A DNA stretch of 64,000 nt from Verrucomicrobium sp. GTDB taxonomy: Bacteria > Verrucomicrobiota > Verrucomicrobiia > Methylacidiphilales > GAS474. The notes under the pieces were generated by a model. The model worked only from the letters and a program-made list of their open reading frames with translations. It made no database searches and was not told the DNA's origin. Location: positions 209,149 through 273,148 of the forward strand of contig JAPWJX010000005.1 of assembly GCA_028283855.1 (NCBI GenBank). The letters run 5' to 3'. The translations under genes were made by a program, and so were the position numbers. Shown here in pieces: positions 44,120 to 54,781 of the stretch; position 1 is the stretch's first letter, and every line of letters starts with the position of its first letter.

Positions 44120-44344
44120 ATGTTCCGCCTTTTCGTCTTCTGCCTCCTGGTATTCGGCCTCTACGTCCTTCTCTACGGCACGCCCCCGGTCGCCTCGATC
44201 GACGCCTCCCTGCCGCCCGCGCTGCGGGAGATCATGGCCAACCTCCACAATTCCGCCCTGACCAGCATCGGCCAGGCCTTCGCGCAGGGACGCGTGGCCC
44301 TGGGGCAATTGGGCGACGCCATCGCCTCCTCCCTCCGGCATTAG
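44120..44344 (+). CDS. Small single-pass membrane protein
   Basis: 74 aa. One N-terminal hydrophobic segment (residues 2-20, FRLFVFCLLVFGLYVLLYG) is followed by a short amphipathic region (LREIMANLHNSALTSIGQAF). It could be a signal anchor or an uncleaved signal. A strong purine run AAGGGGGG lies five bases before the ATG, which supports translation. No family recognised. It follows the proline-rich gene by 14 bases, and a weak terminator-like hairpin comes after it. Confidence 0.55.
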   Translation: MFRLFVFCLLVFGLYVLLYGTPPVASIDASLPPALREIMANLHNSALTSIGQAFAQGRVALGQLGDAIASSLRH

Positions 44345-44363
44345 GCCGCGTCCGTTCTCCATT

Positions 44364-44388
44364 AGAAAACATCGCCGGTTTTCTTTTT
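44364..44388 (+). terminator. Weak terminator-like hairpin before sucC
   Basis: Stem AGAAAAC (44364-44370) with GTTTTCT (44378-44384), 7-base loop, and a run of T to 44388. The stem is AT-rich, so it is a weak candidate. Confidence 0.35.
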
Positions 44389-44416
44389 GACGCCTTCTCT
44401 CTTATGCGAGTAAGGT
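44387..44416 (+). promoter_or_regulatory. Possible promoter of sucC-sucD-citrate synthase
   Basis: TTGACG (44387-44392), 18-base spacer, TAAGGT (44411-44416). It overlaps the T-run of the preceding hairpin. Predicted RNA start is about 12 bases before the sucC ATG at 44435. Weak -10 match. Confidence 0.35.
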
Positions 44417-44434
44417 GCGCCGTCCCTTTTCCTA

Positions 44435-45617
<1,183 letters not shown>

Positions 45618-45633
45618 CGCTTACCACAAACAT

Positions 45634-46518
45634 ATGTCCGTACTCGTTGGAAAGAACACGCGCCTGCTCGTGCAGGGCATCACTGGAAAAGCCGGCGGCT
45701 TCCACGCCAAAAGCTGCATGGAATACGGCACCAACGTCGTCGCCGGGGTCACCCCGGGCCGCGGCGGGGAGAAGTTCGAGGAAAAAGTCCCCGTCTTCGA
45801 CACCGTCCTGGAAGCCCGCGAGCAGACCCAGTGCAACGCGACGATGATCTTCGTCCCCGCGCCCGCCGCCGCCGACTCCATCCTGGAAGCCCTCGACGCC
45901 GACATCGAGCTGATCGTCTGCATCACGGAAGGCATCCCCGTCGTCGACATGATGCGCGTGAAGGCCGCCCTGGAGAAAAAGCCGCAGAGCCGCCTCATCG
46001 GTCCCAACTGTCCCGGCGTCATCACCCCCGGCGCGTGCAAGATCGGCATCATGCCCGGCTACATCCACAAGCCCGGCCGCTACGGCATCGTCTCTCGCTC
46101 CGGCACCCTGACCTATGAGGCCGTCTGGCAGCTGACCAACCTCGGCTTCGGCCAGAGCACCTGCATCGGCATCGGCGGGGACCCGATCAACGGCACCTCC
46201 CAGACCGACGCCGTCCGCCTCTTCAACGAAGATCCGGACACCGACGCCATCCTCATGATCGGCGAGATCGGCGGCAGCGCGGAAGAGGAAGCCGCCGCCT
46301 ACATCAAGTCTTACGTCAAAAAGCCCGTCGCCGCCTTCATTGCCGGCGCCAGCGCGCCTCCGGGCCGCCGCATGGGCCACGCCGGAGCCATCATCTCCGG
46401 CGGGAAGGGGACCGCGGCCGCCAAGATCGAGGCGCTCAAGGAGGCCGGCATCGCCATCTCCCCGACCCCCGCCGAGATGGGCCAGACCCTCGTCGATCAC
46501 GTCAAAAAATCGAAATAA
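45634..46518 (+). CDS. sucD: Succinyl-CoA synthetase alpha subunit
   Basis: CoA-binding and phosphorylated subunit. 294 aa. [14 protein letters not shown] (11-24) is the CoA Rossmann motif. [18 protein letters not shown] (121-138) and [14 protein letters not shown] are standard. The phosphohistidine is His249 in [18 protein letters not shown]. The ATG at 45634 is 16 bases after the frameshifted beta-subunit gene, and citrate synthase follows 18 bases later. Upstream in-frame sequence is a shadow of sucC. Confidence 0.96.
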   Translation: MSVLVGKNTRLLVQGITGKAGGFHAKSCMEYGTNVVAGVTPGRGGEKFEEKVPVFDTVLEAREQTQCNATMIFVPAPAAADSILEALDADIELIVCITEGIPVVDMMRVKAALEKKPQSRLIGPNCPGVITPGACKIGIMPGYIHKPGRYGIVSRSGTLTYEAVWQLTNLGFGQSTCIGIGGDPINGTSQTDAVRLFNEDPDTDAILMIGEIGGSAEEEAAAYIKSYVKKPVAAFIAGASAPPGRRMGHAGAIISGGKGTAAAKIEALKEAGIAISPTPAEMGQTLVDHVKKSK

Positions 46519-46536
46519 TCGAAAGGAGAACGGAAG

Positions 46537-47658
46537 ATGACTTTGGCTTCTCGCGGATTGGAAGGTGTGGTGGCGGCGGAAACCCGCCTGAGCGACGTGC
46601 GGGGCGCCGAAGGGCAGCTCATCTACGCCGGCTACGACATCAACGAACTGGCGGGCAAAGTCACCTTCGAGGAGATCGTCTACCTCCTCTGGCACCTGGA
46701 GCTGCCCACCCGCGCCCAGCTCAACGAGCTGAAGCAGGACCTGGCCGCCGCCCGCACGCTGCCGGAAGGCCTCCTCTCCTACCTTAAGACCATCCCACAC
46801 GACGCCCAGCCGATGGACGTCCTGCGCACGGCCATCTCCATGCTCGGCCTCTACGATCCCGAGCACGGCGAGTCCCTGGAACTCAACCGCCGCCGGGCCG
46901 TTTCCATCACGGCCAAGATCAGCGTCATCGCCGCCTACTTCCACCGCCTGCGGCAGAACCTGCCGCTGCCTCCGGTCCGTACCGACTTGGGAGAAGCCGC
47001 CCACTTCCTCTACCTGCTCAGCGGCAAGGAACCCGGCCCCGAGGCGGTGAAGACCCTGGACATCGCCTACGTTCTCCACGCCGACCACGGCTTCAACGCC
47101 TCCACGTTCAGCGCCCGCGTCACCATCTCCACCCTGACCGACATCTACTCCGCCATCACCGCGGCGATCGGCACCCTCAAGGGCCCCCTGCACGGCGGCG
47201 CCAACGAGGGGGTCATCCACATGCTCGAAGAGATCGGCGGCGTCGACAAGGTCGACGCCTGGGTCCACGAGCGTCTGGCCAAGAAGGAAAAGATCATGGG
47301 CATGGGCCACCGCGTCTACAAGACCCTGGACCCCCGCGCCCCCCACCTGAAGGAAATGGCCATCCGCCTCACCAAGGAACTGGGCGAGCCGAAGTGGATC
47401 GAGATGAGCGAGAAGATCGCCGAGATCATGCTCCGCGAGAAGCACCTCAACGCCAACGTCGATTTCTACTCCGCCACCGTCTACTACAGCCTGGGCCTGC
47501 CCACGGACCTCTTTACCCCCATCTTCGCCATCGCCCGCACAGCCGGGTGGACCGGGCACATCCTGGAGCAGCTGGCTGAAAACCGGCTCTTCCGCCCCCA
47601 GAGCGAATACATCGGCCCCGAGGTCGGACGCAAGGTCGTCCCCCTCGACGAGCGGTAA
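46537..47658 (+). CDS. gltA: Citrate synthase
   Basis: Condenses acetyl-CoA and oxaloacetate to citrate. 373 aa, the short citrate/2-methylcitrate synthase type without the N-terminal domain of E. coli GltA. LSDVRGAEGQLIYAGYDI is the N-terminal region. Conserved segments are VLHADHGFNAST (His184), GPLHGGANEGVI (His219) and GMGHRVYKTLDPRAPHL (His258), with the catalytic Asp in the later VDFYSATVY region. AAGGAG eight bases before the ATG is one of the best Shine-Dalgarno sites in the window. It is the third gene of the TCA cluster. A methylcitrate role cannot be excluded. Confidence 0.93.
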   Translation: MTLASRGLEGVVAAETRLSDVRGAEGQLIYAGYDINELAGKVTFEEIVYLLWHLELPTRAQLNELKQDLAAARTLPEGLLSYLKTIPHDAQPMDVLRTAISMLGLYDPEHGESLELNRRRAVSITAKISVIAAYFHRLRQNLPLPPVRTDLGEAAHFLYLLSGKEPGPEAVKTLDIAYVLHADHGFNASTFSARVTISTLTDIYSAITAAIGTLKGPLHGGANEGVIHMLEEIGGVDKVDAWVHERLAKKEKIMGMGHRVYKTLDPRAPHLKEMAIRLTKELGEPKWIEMSEKIAEIMLREKHLNANVDFYSATVYYSLGLPTDLFTPIFAIARTAGWTGHILEQLAENRLFRPQSEYIGPEVGRKVVPLDER

Positions 47659-47731
47659 AACCGGCATGATTTGGGGATTGCGTCGTCCCGGCGCTTCCTC
47701 TTCTATCATCCCCCCAACCCTTTTTATCCCT

Positions 47732-48712
47732 ATGAAGCGCCATACCCTCAGCGTCCTCCTCTTCCTGGCCGCCGCCCTTTCCGGTTTTGCCCAAGGCGAT
47801 GCCAGCATGCCGTCCGGCGGCGCGGGCGATTCCTTTTCCTCCAGCCCGGCCGTCCCTGTCTACCTGGCGGTCCCTAGCACCCAGAAGCAGGCCCAGCAGA
47901 TCCACCAGGAATTGGCCGTCGACTACTCTTACGTCGGCGGTTCCCAGGCCCGCAACGGCGGCACCCACTACGGCGACAGCGACGCGCAGGAGCACGACGT
48001 CCGTTACAGCGCCCTCGTTCCCTTTGACGAAACCTGGGGCATGTCCTTCGGCGTCGACTACTCCCGCTTCGATTTCGGCAACCCCTCCACCGCCGCGGGC
48101 CTGCCCCAGAACATCGAGGCCGTCGTCCCCAACATCGGCGTCCGCTACAAGGTCGACGACCAGTGGGCTCTCTTCGGCCGTTTCGCCCCGGAGATCGAGA
48201 ACCTCAACAATTGGAGCCAGTCCCAATACATCCGCTACACCGGCGCCTTGGGGGCTTTTTATGACGTGAACCCGGCCCTCCAGTTCACCTTCGGCTTGGC
48301 CATCAACCCCGGCACCATCAAGATTCCGGTCATGCCCCTGGTCGGCATGCGCTGGAAGTTTGCCGACTCTTGGACCCTCTTCGTCGGCTTCCCCAAATCC
48401 TCCGTCGAATACCGCATCAACCCCAAGTGGGTTGTCGGCGCCGGCCCCTCTTTCAAAGGCGGCGTCTTTCGCACGGACGGGGATTACGGCACCGCTTCAG
48501 GCCGTCCCGACCTGAACAACCAGCATTTCTACTACCGGGAAATCCGCGTCGGCGTGAACACGGAATACCAGTTCACCCCGTGGATGGCCCTCGACGCCGA
48601 GGTGGGCGGCTCCCTCTACCGCGAGTTCGACTTTGATGACGTCGGCTCCGGCTACAAGGTCAAGAATCAGCCCGCCCCCTACGGCCAGATCGGCCTGAAG
48701 TTCCGGCTTTAA
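47732..48712 (+). CDS. Predicted outer-membrane beta-barrel protein
   Basis: 326 aa. The signal peptide is residues 1-20 (LSVLLFLAAALSGFAQ). The rest shows alternating aromatic and polar strands ending in QIGLKFRL, a terminal aromatic/Leu pattern typical of outer-membrane barrels (DUF6268-like, tentative). Segments such as RYSALVPFDETWGMSFGVDYSRF (pattern only) repeat every ~20-30 residues. Function unknown. It starts 73 bases after citrate synthase and ends near the convergent lipoprotein. Confidence 0.7.
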   Translation: MKRHTLSVLLFLAAALSGFAQGDASMPSGGAGDSFSSSPAVPVYLAVPSTQKQAQQIHQELAVDYSYVGGSQARNGGTHYGDSDAQEHDVRYSALVPFDETWGMSFGVDYSRFDFGNPSTAAGLPQNIEAVVPNIGVRYKVDDQWALFGRFAPEIENLNNWSQSQYIRYTGALGAFYDVNPALQFTFGLAINPGTIKIPVMPLVGMRWKFADSWTLFVGFPKSSVEYRINPKWVVGAGPSFKGGVFRTDGDYGTASGRPDLNNQHFYYREIRVGVNTEYQFTPWMALDAEVGGSLYREFDFDDVGSGYKVKNQPAPYGQIGLKFRL

Positions 48713-48728
48713 AGCCTGGCCCGATACG

Positions 48729-49568
48729 TCATGGCGTGGGCATCAGCTCCTCGCCCGTATTGTAAGGGGCTAGGTTCTCTCCCTTGATCGGCTCCGGCGG
48801 CGGAGCGGCTTCCTTCAGGATGCCGTCCAGCGCGTCCAGATCAGTGATGCGGTAACTCTTCGGGATCTCAAAGCGGCTCGCCTTCAAAGGCGCATCGGCG
48901 CGGAATTCGGCCAGCGCCATCGTATTCCGCGCGCTGCCGTGCTCCATCCAGGTGAGGGCGGCCGGGCACCCGGCGTCCGCGGGCAGGGAGTTGAAGAGCG
49001 GCTCGATCCCGTCCGGGGCCACTTCCCGCATGGCGACGAGCCGCACCACGTCGGAGACCAGGGCAAAGCGCTTCCACAGGGCCAGCTTCGCCCCCGCCTG
49101 GGGGTCGGCCTTGTTCAGGAACGGAATATGGGCCTCCACGGCGCGCGTCCCTTCGCCAGCCGCCTCCCAGGTCTTCTCCTTCCCGTCGCCGCCCTCGAAG
49201 TGCCAAAGCCACCGGCCGTCGTCGCCGCCCTGGCGGGAGGCGGCGGGGAAACCGGGCAGGTTCTCGTCCAGGATGTTCTGCCCCCGGCGCTGCTTGCGGA
49301 CGGCGGCGGCCACCTCCGGCCAGTTGAATTTCCAGTAGTAGGCGTCCCGTTCCTCCAAGCCCACCAGATCGCCCGTCTTCGTGTCGTAAAGGATGCCGAA
49401 GCGGCGGGAAGGCTGCTCGATCCGCAGCCGCGCACCGTCCCAGAAAAGCTCCAGCGTCTCCCGCGAGTCGGGGTAACGGCATTCCACGGAGGCCGTCGTC
49501 ATGAGCGGCGCGGCGCAGCCAGCGCCCGCCAGCAAAATGAAAAGCAGGCCGCTAAACGTCGACCGCAT
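48729..49568 (-). CDS. Putative lipoprotein of unknown function
   Basis: 279 aa. The ATG at 49568 gives a lipobox signal peptide (FSGLLFILLAGAGC, Cys18). The mature domain has ECRYPDSRETLELFWDGARLRI at its start, followed by FGILYDTKTGDLVGLE, which resembles DUF4412/LolA-like beta sheets that read out a lipid or ligand. No firm family. It starts 17 bases inside the 3' end of yggS. An earlier in-frame start lacks a signal peptide. Confidence 0.65.
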   Translation of the reverse strand: MRSTFSGLLFILLAGAGCAAPLMTTASVECRYPDSRETLELFWDGARLRIEQPSRRFGILYDTKTGDLVGLEERDAYYWKFNWPEVAAAVRKQRRGQNILDENLPGFPAASRQGGDDGRWLWHFEGGDGKEKTWEAAGEGTRAVEAHIPFLNKADPQAGAKLALWKRFALVSDVVRLVAMREVAPDGIEPLFNSLPADAGCPAALTWMEHGSARNTMALAEFRADAPLKASRFEIPKSYRITDLDALDGILKEAAPPPEPIKGENLAPYNTGEELMPTP

Positions 49569-50268
49569 CGTCTTTCGCCTTTTTGGCCCGGGCGCCGAAG
49601 AGGATCGTGCCAAGCCGGACGATGGTGCTCCCTTCCTCGATGGCGACTTCGAAATCGGCGCTCATCCCCATGGAAAGCTCCGGCAGATGCAACCCGGTCT
49701 CCTTCTCCACGCGGTCCCGCGTTTCCCGCAGCCCGGCGAAGACGGGGCGGACCCGCTCCACCTCCTCGTAATAGGGGGCCAGCGTCATCAAGCCGCAAAG
49801 CTCCAGGGAGGAAAGGGCGTTGATCTGTTTCGCCAGGGCGGAAGCCTGCGCGGGCGCGACGCCGAATTTCTGCGATTCCCCCGCCTGGTTCACCTGGAGG
49901 AGGACCTTCAGCCGCCGCCCTTCCTCCTTCGCCCGCGCGTCGAGCGCGGAGGCGATTTCGATGGAGTCGAGGGACTGAACCCAGTCGAAAAGCGCCGGGA
50001 CATACTTCACCTTGTTCGACTGCAAGTGGCCGATGAGGTGCCAGGTGCCGCGCGGGCCGCAGTCCTCCTTTTTCGCCCGGGCTTCCTGGACCTTGTTCTC
50101 GCCGATCTGGTCCAGCCCGGCGGCGACCGCCTCCCGGACCGTCTCGGCAGGGTGATTCTTCGTCACGGCGATGAGGGTGACCTCCTCCGCCTTTCGGCCC
50201 GCCTTTTGGGCCGCGGCGGCGATCCGCGCCTGGATCACCGGATATTGTCGGTTGAAAAAACTGTTCAT
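49552..50268 (-). CDS. YggS-family pyridoxal-phosphate homeostasis protein
   Basis: 238 aa PLP-binding barrel protein of the YggS/PLPBP family. It buffers PLP and affects amino-acid metabolism and has no known enzymatic activity. LIAVTKNHPAETVREAV (32-48) holds the PLP lysine. GENKVQEARAK, WHLIGHLQSNKVKY and LSMGMSADFEVAIEEGSTIVR (pattern, key SMGMSADF) with RLGTILFGAR complete it. It diverges from the LysR gene over 34 bases. Confidence 0.94.
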   Translation of the reverse strand: MNSFFNRQYPVIQARIAAAAQKAGRKAEEVTLIAVTKNHPAETVREAVAAGLDQIGENKVQEARAKKEDCGPRGTWHLIGHLQSNKVKYVPALFDWVQSLDSIEIASALDARAKEEGRRLKVLLQVNQAGESQKFGVAPAQASALAKQINALSSLELCGLMTLAPYYEEVERVRPVFAGLRETRDRVEKETGLHLPELSMGMSADFEVAIEEGSTIVRLGTILFGARAKKAKDDAVDV

Positions 50269-50302
50269 CTGAAAAAAGCTCTATAAGTTCTACTTATTCC
50301 GC

Positions 50303-51193
50303 ATGCAAATCGAGTCGCTCAAGGTTTTCCGTGATCTTGTCGAGACGTCCAGTTTTAGCAAGGCCGCCCGCTCCAATTCGATCACCCAGTCCGCGGTGAG
50401 CCAGCAGGTGCGCGGATGGGAAGAGCGCTTCGGCCTGCCGCTCATCGACCGCAGCGGCAAGCAATTCGCCCTCACGCGGGAAGGGGTCCTCTTCTACCAG
50501 ACGGCCAAGAAGATGATCGACGATTTCGACGCCTTCCAGCACGGCCTGGCGGAAATGCGCAACGTCGTCGCCGGCCCGATCCGCGTCTCCGCCGTCTACA
50601 GCGTCGGCCTGCACGAGCTGCCGCCCTACCTCAGCGCCTTCCTGCGCGCCTATCCCTCCGTCAACGTCCACGTGGAATACCGCCGTGCCAACCAGGTCTA
50701 CGAGGACGTCGCCGAAGGAGCCAGCGACCTGGGCCTCGTCGCCTTTCCCGTCACGCGGAAGGGATTGCGCGTCGAGTCGTTCCGGCAGGACCGCCTGGTC
50801 TTGATTTGCAGCGCGCGCCATCGCCTGGCCGGGCAGAAGGAAATCCCCATTGCCTCCGTGGCGAAGGAGAAGTTCATCGGTTTCGAGCCCGACATCCCCA
50901 CGCGCAAGGCGCTCGACAAGATCTTCAAGGAAAACGGGGTCGAGGTGAACCCCGTGATGGAATACGACAATGTCGAGACGGTGAAGCGCGCCGTGGAGGT
51001 CGACGCGGGCGTCGCCATCGTGCCGCTGGCCAGCGTTGAGCAGGAGCTGAAGCGGCAGACCCTCCGCACCGTCGAGTTCAAGGAGGAGAAGCTCTACCGC
51101 CCGCTGGGCATCCTATACAAGGGCGGCCGCATCCTTTCCCCCGCCGTCCGCCGCTTCCTGGACGCGCTCAAGGAAGAGCCGCCCTCATTTTGA
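50303..51193 (+). CDS. LysR-family transcriptional regulator
   Basis: 296 aa. The N-terminal winged HTH is LKVFRDLVETSSFSKAARSN followed by SITQSAVSQQVRGWEE (about 5-45). The effector domain (about 90-296) has the RVSAVYSVGLHELPPYL and YDNVETVKRAVEVDAGVAIVP motifs, close to CysB/CbbR-type LysR proteins. It probably senses a small metabolite and regulates nearby genes, such as the divergent yggS/lipoprotein pair or the downstream YkgJ-nadB genes, which start one base after its stop. Confidence 0.93.
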   Translation: MQIESLKVFRDLVETSSFSKAARSNSITQSAVSQQVRGWEERFGLPLIDRSGKQFALTREGVLFYQTAKKMIDDFDAFQHGLAEMRNVVAGPIRVSAVYSVGLHELPPYLSAFLRAYPSVNVHVEYRRANQVYEDVAEGASDLGLVAFPVTRKGLRVESFRQDRLVLICSARHRLAGQKEIPIASVAKEKFIGFEPDIPTRKALDKIFKENGVEVNPVMEYDNVETVKRAVEVDAGVAIVPLASVEQELKRQTLRTVEFKEEKLYRPLGILYKGGRILSPAVRRFLDALKEEPPSF

Positions 51194-51194
51194 T

Positions 51195-51527
51195 ATGGCG
51201 TCCTATTACCAATGCCAGCGCTGCGGCAACTGCTGCCGCTGGCCGGGAACGGTGCGCGTGAGCGCGGAGGAGACGGACGCCATCGCAGCCCATCTCCGTT
51301 TGGCGCCGGACGAATTCATCTCCCGCTACACGGAGCTGCTACCGGACCGCCGGGGCCTGACCCTTCGCTCCACGCCGGACGGCGCCTGCATTTTCCTGGA
51401 GGGAAAGAATCACTGCGCCATCCAGGGGGCCAAGCCGCGCCAGTGCTCCGGTTTCCCCAACACCTGGAACTTCCCCGGCTGGCGGGACGTTTGCGAGGCC
51501 ACGGAGATCGCCGATGCGGCGCTTTGA
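51195..51527 (+). CDS. YkgJ-family cysteine-cluster protein
   Basis: 110 aa. The N-terminal CQRCGNCC (7-14) plus later cysteines CIFLEGKNHCAIQGAKPRQC (e.g. Cys at about 57-76) fit the YkgJ/Fe-S zinc-finger-like family, which likely binds an iron-sulfur cluster or zinc. The function is unknown, although some members act in modification of small metabolites. It starts one base after lysR and its end overlaps nadB by 14 bases, hence co-translation. Confidence 0.85.
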   Translation: MASYYQCQRCGNCCRWPGTVRVSAEETDAIAAHLRLAPDEFISRYTELLPDRRGLTLRSTPDGACIFLEGKNHCAIQGAKPRQCSGFPNTWNFPGWRDVCEATEIADAAL

Positions 51528-53100
51528 CACCGTCATCCTGGGCAGCGGCATCGCGGGGCTTTCCCTGGCCCTGCGCGCGGCCCGCGCCGGCACCGTCGCC
51601 ATCCTGACGAAGAAAGGCTCCGCCGAGTCGAACACCAACTACGCCCAGGGGGGCATCGCCTGCGTCACCTCGGAGGAGGATTCCTTCGAGATGCACGTCC
51701 GCGACACCCTGGAGGCGGGCGCGGGCCTGTGCCATGAGGACGTCGTCCGCCGCATCGTGGAGGAAGGTCCGGAGCGGGTGCAGGAGCTGATCGACCTGGG
51801 GATGCAATTTACCGGGCGGGGCAACGGCGTCCGCGGGGAGTTCGACTTGGGGAAGGAAGGCGGCCATTCCAAGCGGCGCATCCTCCACGCCAAGGACGTC
51901 ACGGGCCGGGAGATCGAGCGGACGCTTTTGGCTGCCGTCGCGGCGGAGCCGAACATCCGGATATTCGAGAACTTCACCGGCATCGACCTCATCACCCGGC
52001 GCAAGCTCGGCTTCGGCGGACCGGACCGCTGCCTGGGCGTCTACGCCTTGGACAACCAGAGCGGGGAGGTGGAGACCTTCGGCGCGGGTCACGTCGTCCT
52101 GGCCACGGGCGGCTGCGGAAAAGTCTATCTCTATACCACCAACCCGGACATCGCCACCGGCGACGGCGTCGCCATGGCCTTTCGCGCCGGCGTGCCGGTG
52201 GCCGACATGGAATTCGTCCAGTTCCATCCCACCTGCCTCTTCCACCCGCAGGCGAAGAACTTCCTCGTCAGCGAGGCGGTGCGCGGGGAGGGCGGCCTCC
52301 TGCGCGACGCCAGGGGCCGCCGTTTCATGGAAGGAACGCACCCGATGGCGGAGCTGGCCCCGCGCGACATCGTGGCCCGCGCCATCGACGCGGAGATCAA
52401 GCGCAGCGGCCTGCCCTGCGTCTACCTGGACATCACCCACAAGGGGGCCGATTGGGTGAAGGAACGCTTCCCCTTCATCTACGAGAAGTGCTTCTCCTTC
52501 GGCATCGACATCACGAAGGAGCCGATCCCCGTCGTCCCCGCCGCGCATTACCAATGCGGCGGCGTGCAGAGCGGCATCGACGGGCGGACCTCCCTGCCGG
52601 GCCTTTGGGTCGCCGGGGAGACCGCCTGCACCGGCCTGCACGGGGCCAACCGCCTGGCCAGCAACTCCCTCTTGGAGGCGCTGGTCGTCGCCCACGGCGC
52701 GGCCTTGGCCATGGAGAATGAGGGCAAGCCTGCCGAGGTGCCCCCTCTGCCGGAATGGGAAAGCGGCTCCGCCTCCGATCCGGACGAACTGGTCGTCGTC
52801 ACCCACAACTGGCGGGAGATCCGCCAGCTCATGTGGGACTACGTCGGCATCGTGCGCACCACCAAGCGGCTGCGCCGCGCCGGAGCGCGCCTCCGCAACC
52901 TGACGGAAGAGGTAAGGGAATACTTCTGGAATTACAACGTGACGGCCGATCTTCTGGAACTGCGCAACCTGGTTTTGGTGGCCTCCCTCATCGTCGATTC
53001 GGCCCTCTCCCGGCAGGAGAGCCGCGGCCTCCACTACAATACCGACTTCCCGTTGCCGGACGATTCCCGCCCCCCGCGGGACACCGTCCTCACTCCTTGA
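51514..53100 (+). CDS. nadB: L-aspartate oxidase
   Basis: FAD enzyme oxidising aspartate to iminoaspartate, the first step of de novo NAD synthesis. 528 aa. VILGSGIAGLSLALRAA (7-23) binds FAD. TNYAQGGIACVTSEEDSFE, VLATGGCGKVYLYTTNP, FVQFHPTCLFHP and AHYQCGGVQSGIDGRTSLPG lie in the flavin/capping domain. ETACTGLHGANRLASNSL is the C-terminal signature that separates it from succinate dehydrogenase flavoproteins. The C-terminal three-helix region follows. Its 3' end overlaps the convergent ArnT-like gene by 11 bases. nadA and nadC are not in the window. Confidence 0.95.
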   Translation: MRRFDTVILGSGIAGLSLALRAARAGTVAILTKKGSAESNTNYAQGGIACVTSEEDSFEMHVRDTLEAGAGLCHEDVVRRIVEEGPERVQELIDLGMQFTGRGNGVRGEFDLGKEGGHSKRRILHAKDVTGREIERTLLAAVAAEPNIRIFENFTGIDLITRRKLGFGGPDRCLGVYALDNQSGEVETFGAGHVVLATGGCGKVYLYTTNPDIATGDGVAMAFRAGVPVADMEFVQFHPTCLFHPQAKNFLVSEAVRGEGGLLRDARGRRFMEGTHPMAELAPRDIVARAIDAEIKRSGLPCVYLDITHKGADWVKERFPFIYEKCFSFGIDITKEPIPVVPAAHYQCGGVQSGIDGRTSLPGLWVAGETACTGLHGANRLASNSLLEALVVAHGAALAMENEGKPAEVPPLPEWESGSASDPDELVVVTHNWREIRQLMWDYVGIVRTTKRLRRAGARLRNLTEEVREYFWNYNVTADLLELRNLVLVASLIVDSALSRQESRGLHYNTDFPLPDDSRPPRDTVLTP

Positions 53101-54736
53101 CGGAGTAGGCGATCGTCACCCAGCTGGCGCGGGCGAAGTCGATGCCGGACGCCTCCCGCACCGGTCCGGTGAGGACCGGCGGCAAGACGCGGACCTTTGG
53201 CTCCCGGCGCTTCCAGATCGCCTCCAGCGCAGGCCCGATGCCGATTTCCCGCTCCAGCGCCACGGAAAGTAGCGGCCCCGGCCCGTTCAGCGCGGCGGGA
53301 TTTTCCGGGAAGGCCCAGCGGCGGCCGGTATAGAAAATGAGGCTCCCCTCGGTAAAGCCGTAGGCCAGGCACGCGGCGTCGGCGGGAAGGGTGGCGGAAG
53401 CCTCCGCCACGGCCAGGGCGGGCAGGAGCGGCCGAAGGGAGGTGCCCAGGATGAGGAACCCGGCGGAGACGGCGAGCACGGGTACCCAGGCCAGGCGGAA
53501 GAGATTCCCCCGCCAGAGCAGGGCCAGGAACATGAGCCCGCCCAGCACGGTCCAGAGGCCCAGCAGGGCTGCGCGCAGGTGGCGCAGCTCCGGTGTCCAC
53601 GGCGCGGCGACGATCACGGCGCCCAGAGCCAGGAGAATTATTCCCCAGAGAGCCAGGACGCCTCCGGCAAAGACGCGGGCCCAGCGCGGCAGCGGCCCGT
53701 GCAGCCCGGGCGCCTGGGCCAGGAGGAGGAAAAAGGCGGGGAAAGCGGGCAGGATGTAGTGGGGCAGCTGCGTGGCGTAGGCGGTGAAGATGAGATAGGG
53801 AGCCACCAGCCAGGCGACCAGGAAGGCGTTCCGCGCATTCCAATGCCGCCGCGCGGCGACCGCCGCCGCCCCGGCGAAGGCGATCCACGGGAAGAAGCTG
53901 AGCAGGGAGGTGACCAGATAGTAGGGCAGGAAGTAATGGCGGCTGTTGAGCGGCTCCATGCCGCGCGCCACCACATGTTCCCCGATGCCCACATGCCACC
54001 ACCGCCCGTCGGTGACCAGCAGGCAGGGGACGCCCCATAGCGCGGTGAGGGCCAGCAGGCCCAAGAGGCCCCGGACCAGCCGCAGGTTTCGCCAAGGCAG
54101 GGGCCGCCGCCAGAAGACGAAGCGGTAAAGGAGCGCCGTCACGACCGGCACGGCCAGGGTGATCGGCCCCTTGGCCAGGAAGCCGACAGCCAGCGAGCCG
54201 TAGAGGAGGAGCCGCTTGCGCGTGCCGTTCTCCGCCGTATCCAGCAGGTCGAAGAGAGCCACCTGGGCCACAGCCACTGCCAGCACCATCGGCATGTCGG
54301 CCACGGAGAGCCGTCCGTGGAGGAGGACCTGGAAGGAGGTCAGAAAGGCGAAGCCCGCGACGAACCCGGCCGCCGCCGTGAACCACCGCGCTCCCGTGGC
54401 ATAGAGAAAGAGCGCCAGGACAATGGCGGAAAGGATCGAGTGGAGGCGGGCCATCAGTTCCGTCACCCCGCCCAGCTGGTAGAAAACGGACATCACCCAG
54501 TAGGTGAGGGGGGGTTTGTCGAACCGTTCGTGCCCGTTGAAGGTCGGCACCAGCCAGGAATGGCGTTGGAGCATCTCCCGCGTCGCCTCGGCAAAGCGGG
54601 GCTCATCCCGGTCAATAAGGGGCAGCTCCGCGCTGCCCAGGACCAGGAGGAGAATGCCCGCCGCCACCAGGAGCCAGACATGGGCGCGCGGAGAAAGGGA
54701 GGGGACCTGCATGAGGGGCCAAATTTGTAACTGCAT
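53090..54736 (-). CDS. ArnT/PMT-family (GT-C) glycosyltransferase
   Basis: 548 aa inner-membrane GT-C enzyme with about eleven helices. The first periplasmic loop has LPLIDRDEPRFAEATREML (about 38-56), whose DEPR is the ArnT catalytic motif, followed by FNGHERFDKPPLTYWVMSVF. A soluble C-terminal domain ends the protein. Relatives transfer aminoarabinose to lipid A or mannose to proteins from lipid carriers. The ATG at 54736 is preceded by AGGAGG, which is a little close; a second ATG at 54712 is possible. Open sequence upstream of it is an antisense shadow of fcl. It diverges from fcl across 45 bases. Confidence 0.87.
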   Translation of the reverse strand: MQLQIWPLMQVPSLSPRAHVWLLVAAGILLLVLGSAELPLIDRDEPRFAEATREMLQRHSWLVPTFNGHERFDKPPLTYWVMSVFYQLGGVTELMARLHSILSAIVLALFLYATGARWFTAAAGFVAGFAFLTSFQVLLHGRLSVADMPMVLAVAVAQVALFDLLDTAENGTRKRLLLYGSLAVGFLAKGPITLAVPVVTALLYRFVFWRRPLPWRNLRLVRGLLGLLALTALWGVPCLLVTDGRWWHVGIGEHVVARGMEPLNSRHYFLPYYLVTSLLSFFPWIAFAGAAAVAARRHWNARNAFLVAWLVAPYLIFTAYATQLPHYILPAFPAFFLLLAQAPGLHGPLPRWARVFAGGVLALWGIILLALGAVIVAAPWTPELRHLRAALLGLWTVLGGLMFLALLWRGNLFRLAWVPVLAVSAGFLILGTSLRPLLPALAVAEASATLPADAACLAYGFTEGSLIFYTGRRWAFPENPAALNGPGPLLSVALEREIGIGPALEAIWKRREPKVRVLPPVLTGPVREASGIDFARASWVTIAYSVKE

Positions 54737-54781
54737 TTCCTCCTTTTGGCCAGAGGCCCCTTTTGATATTCCTGAAGGAGC

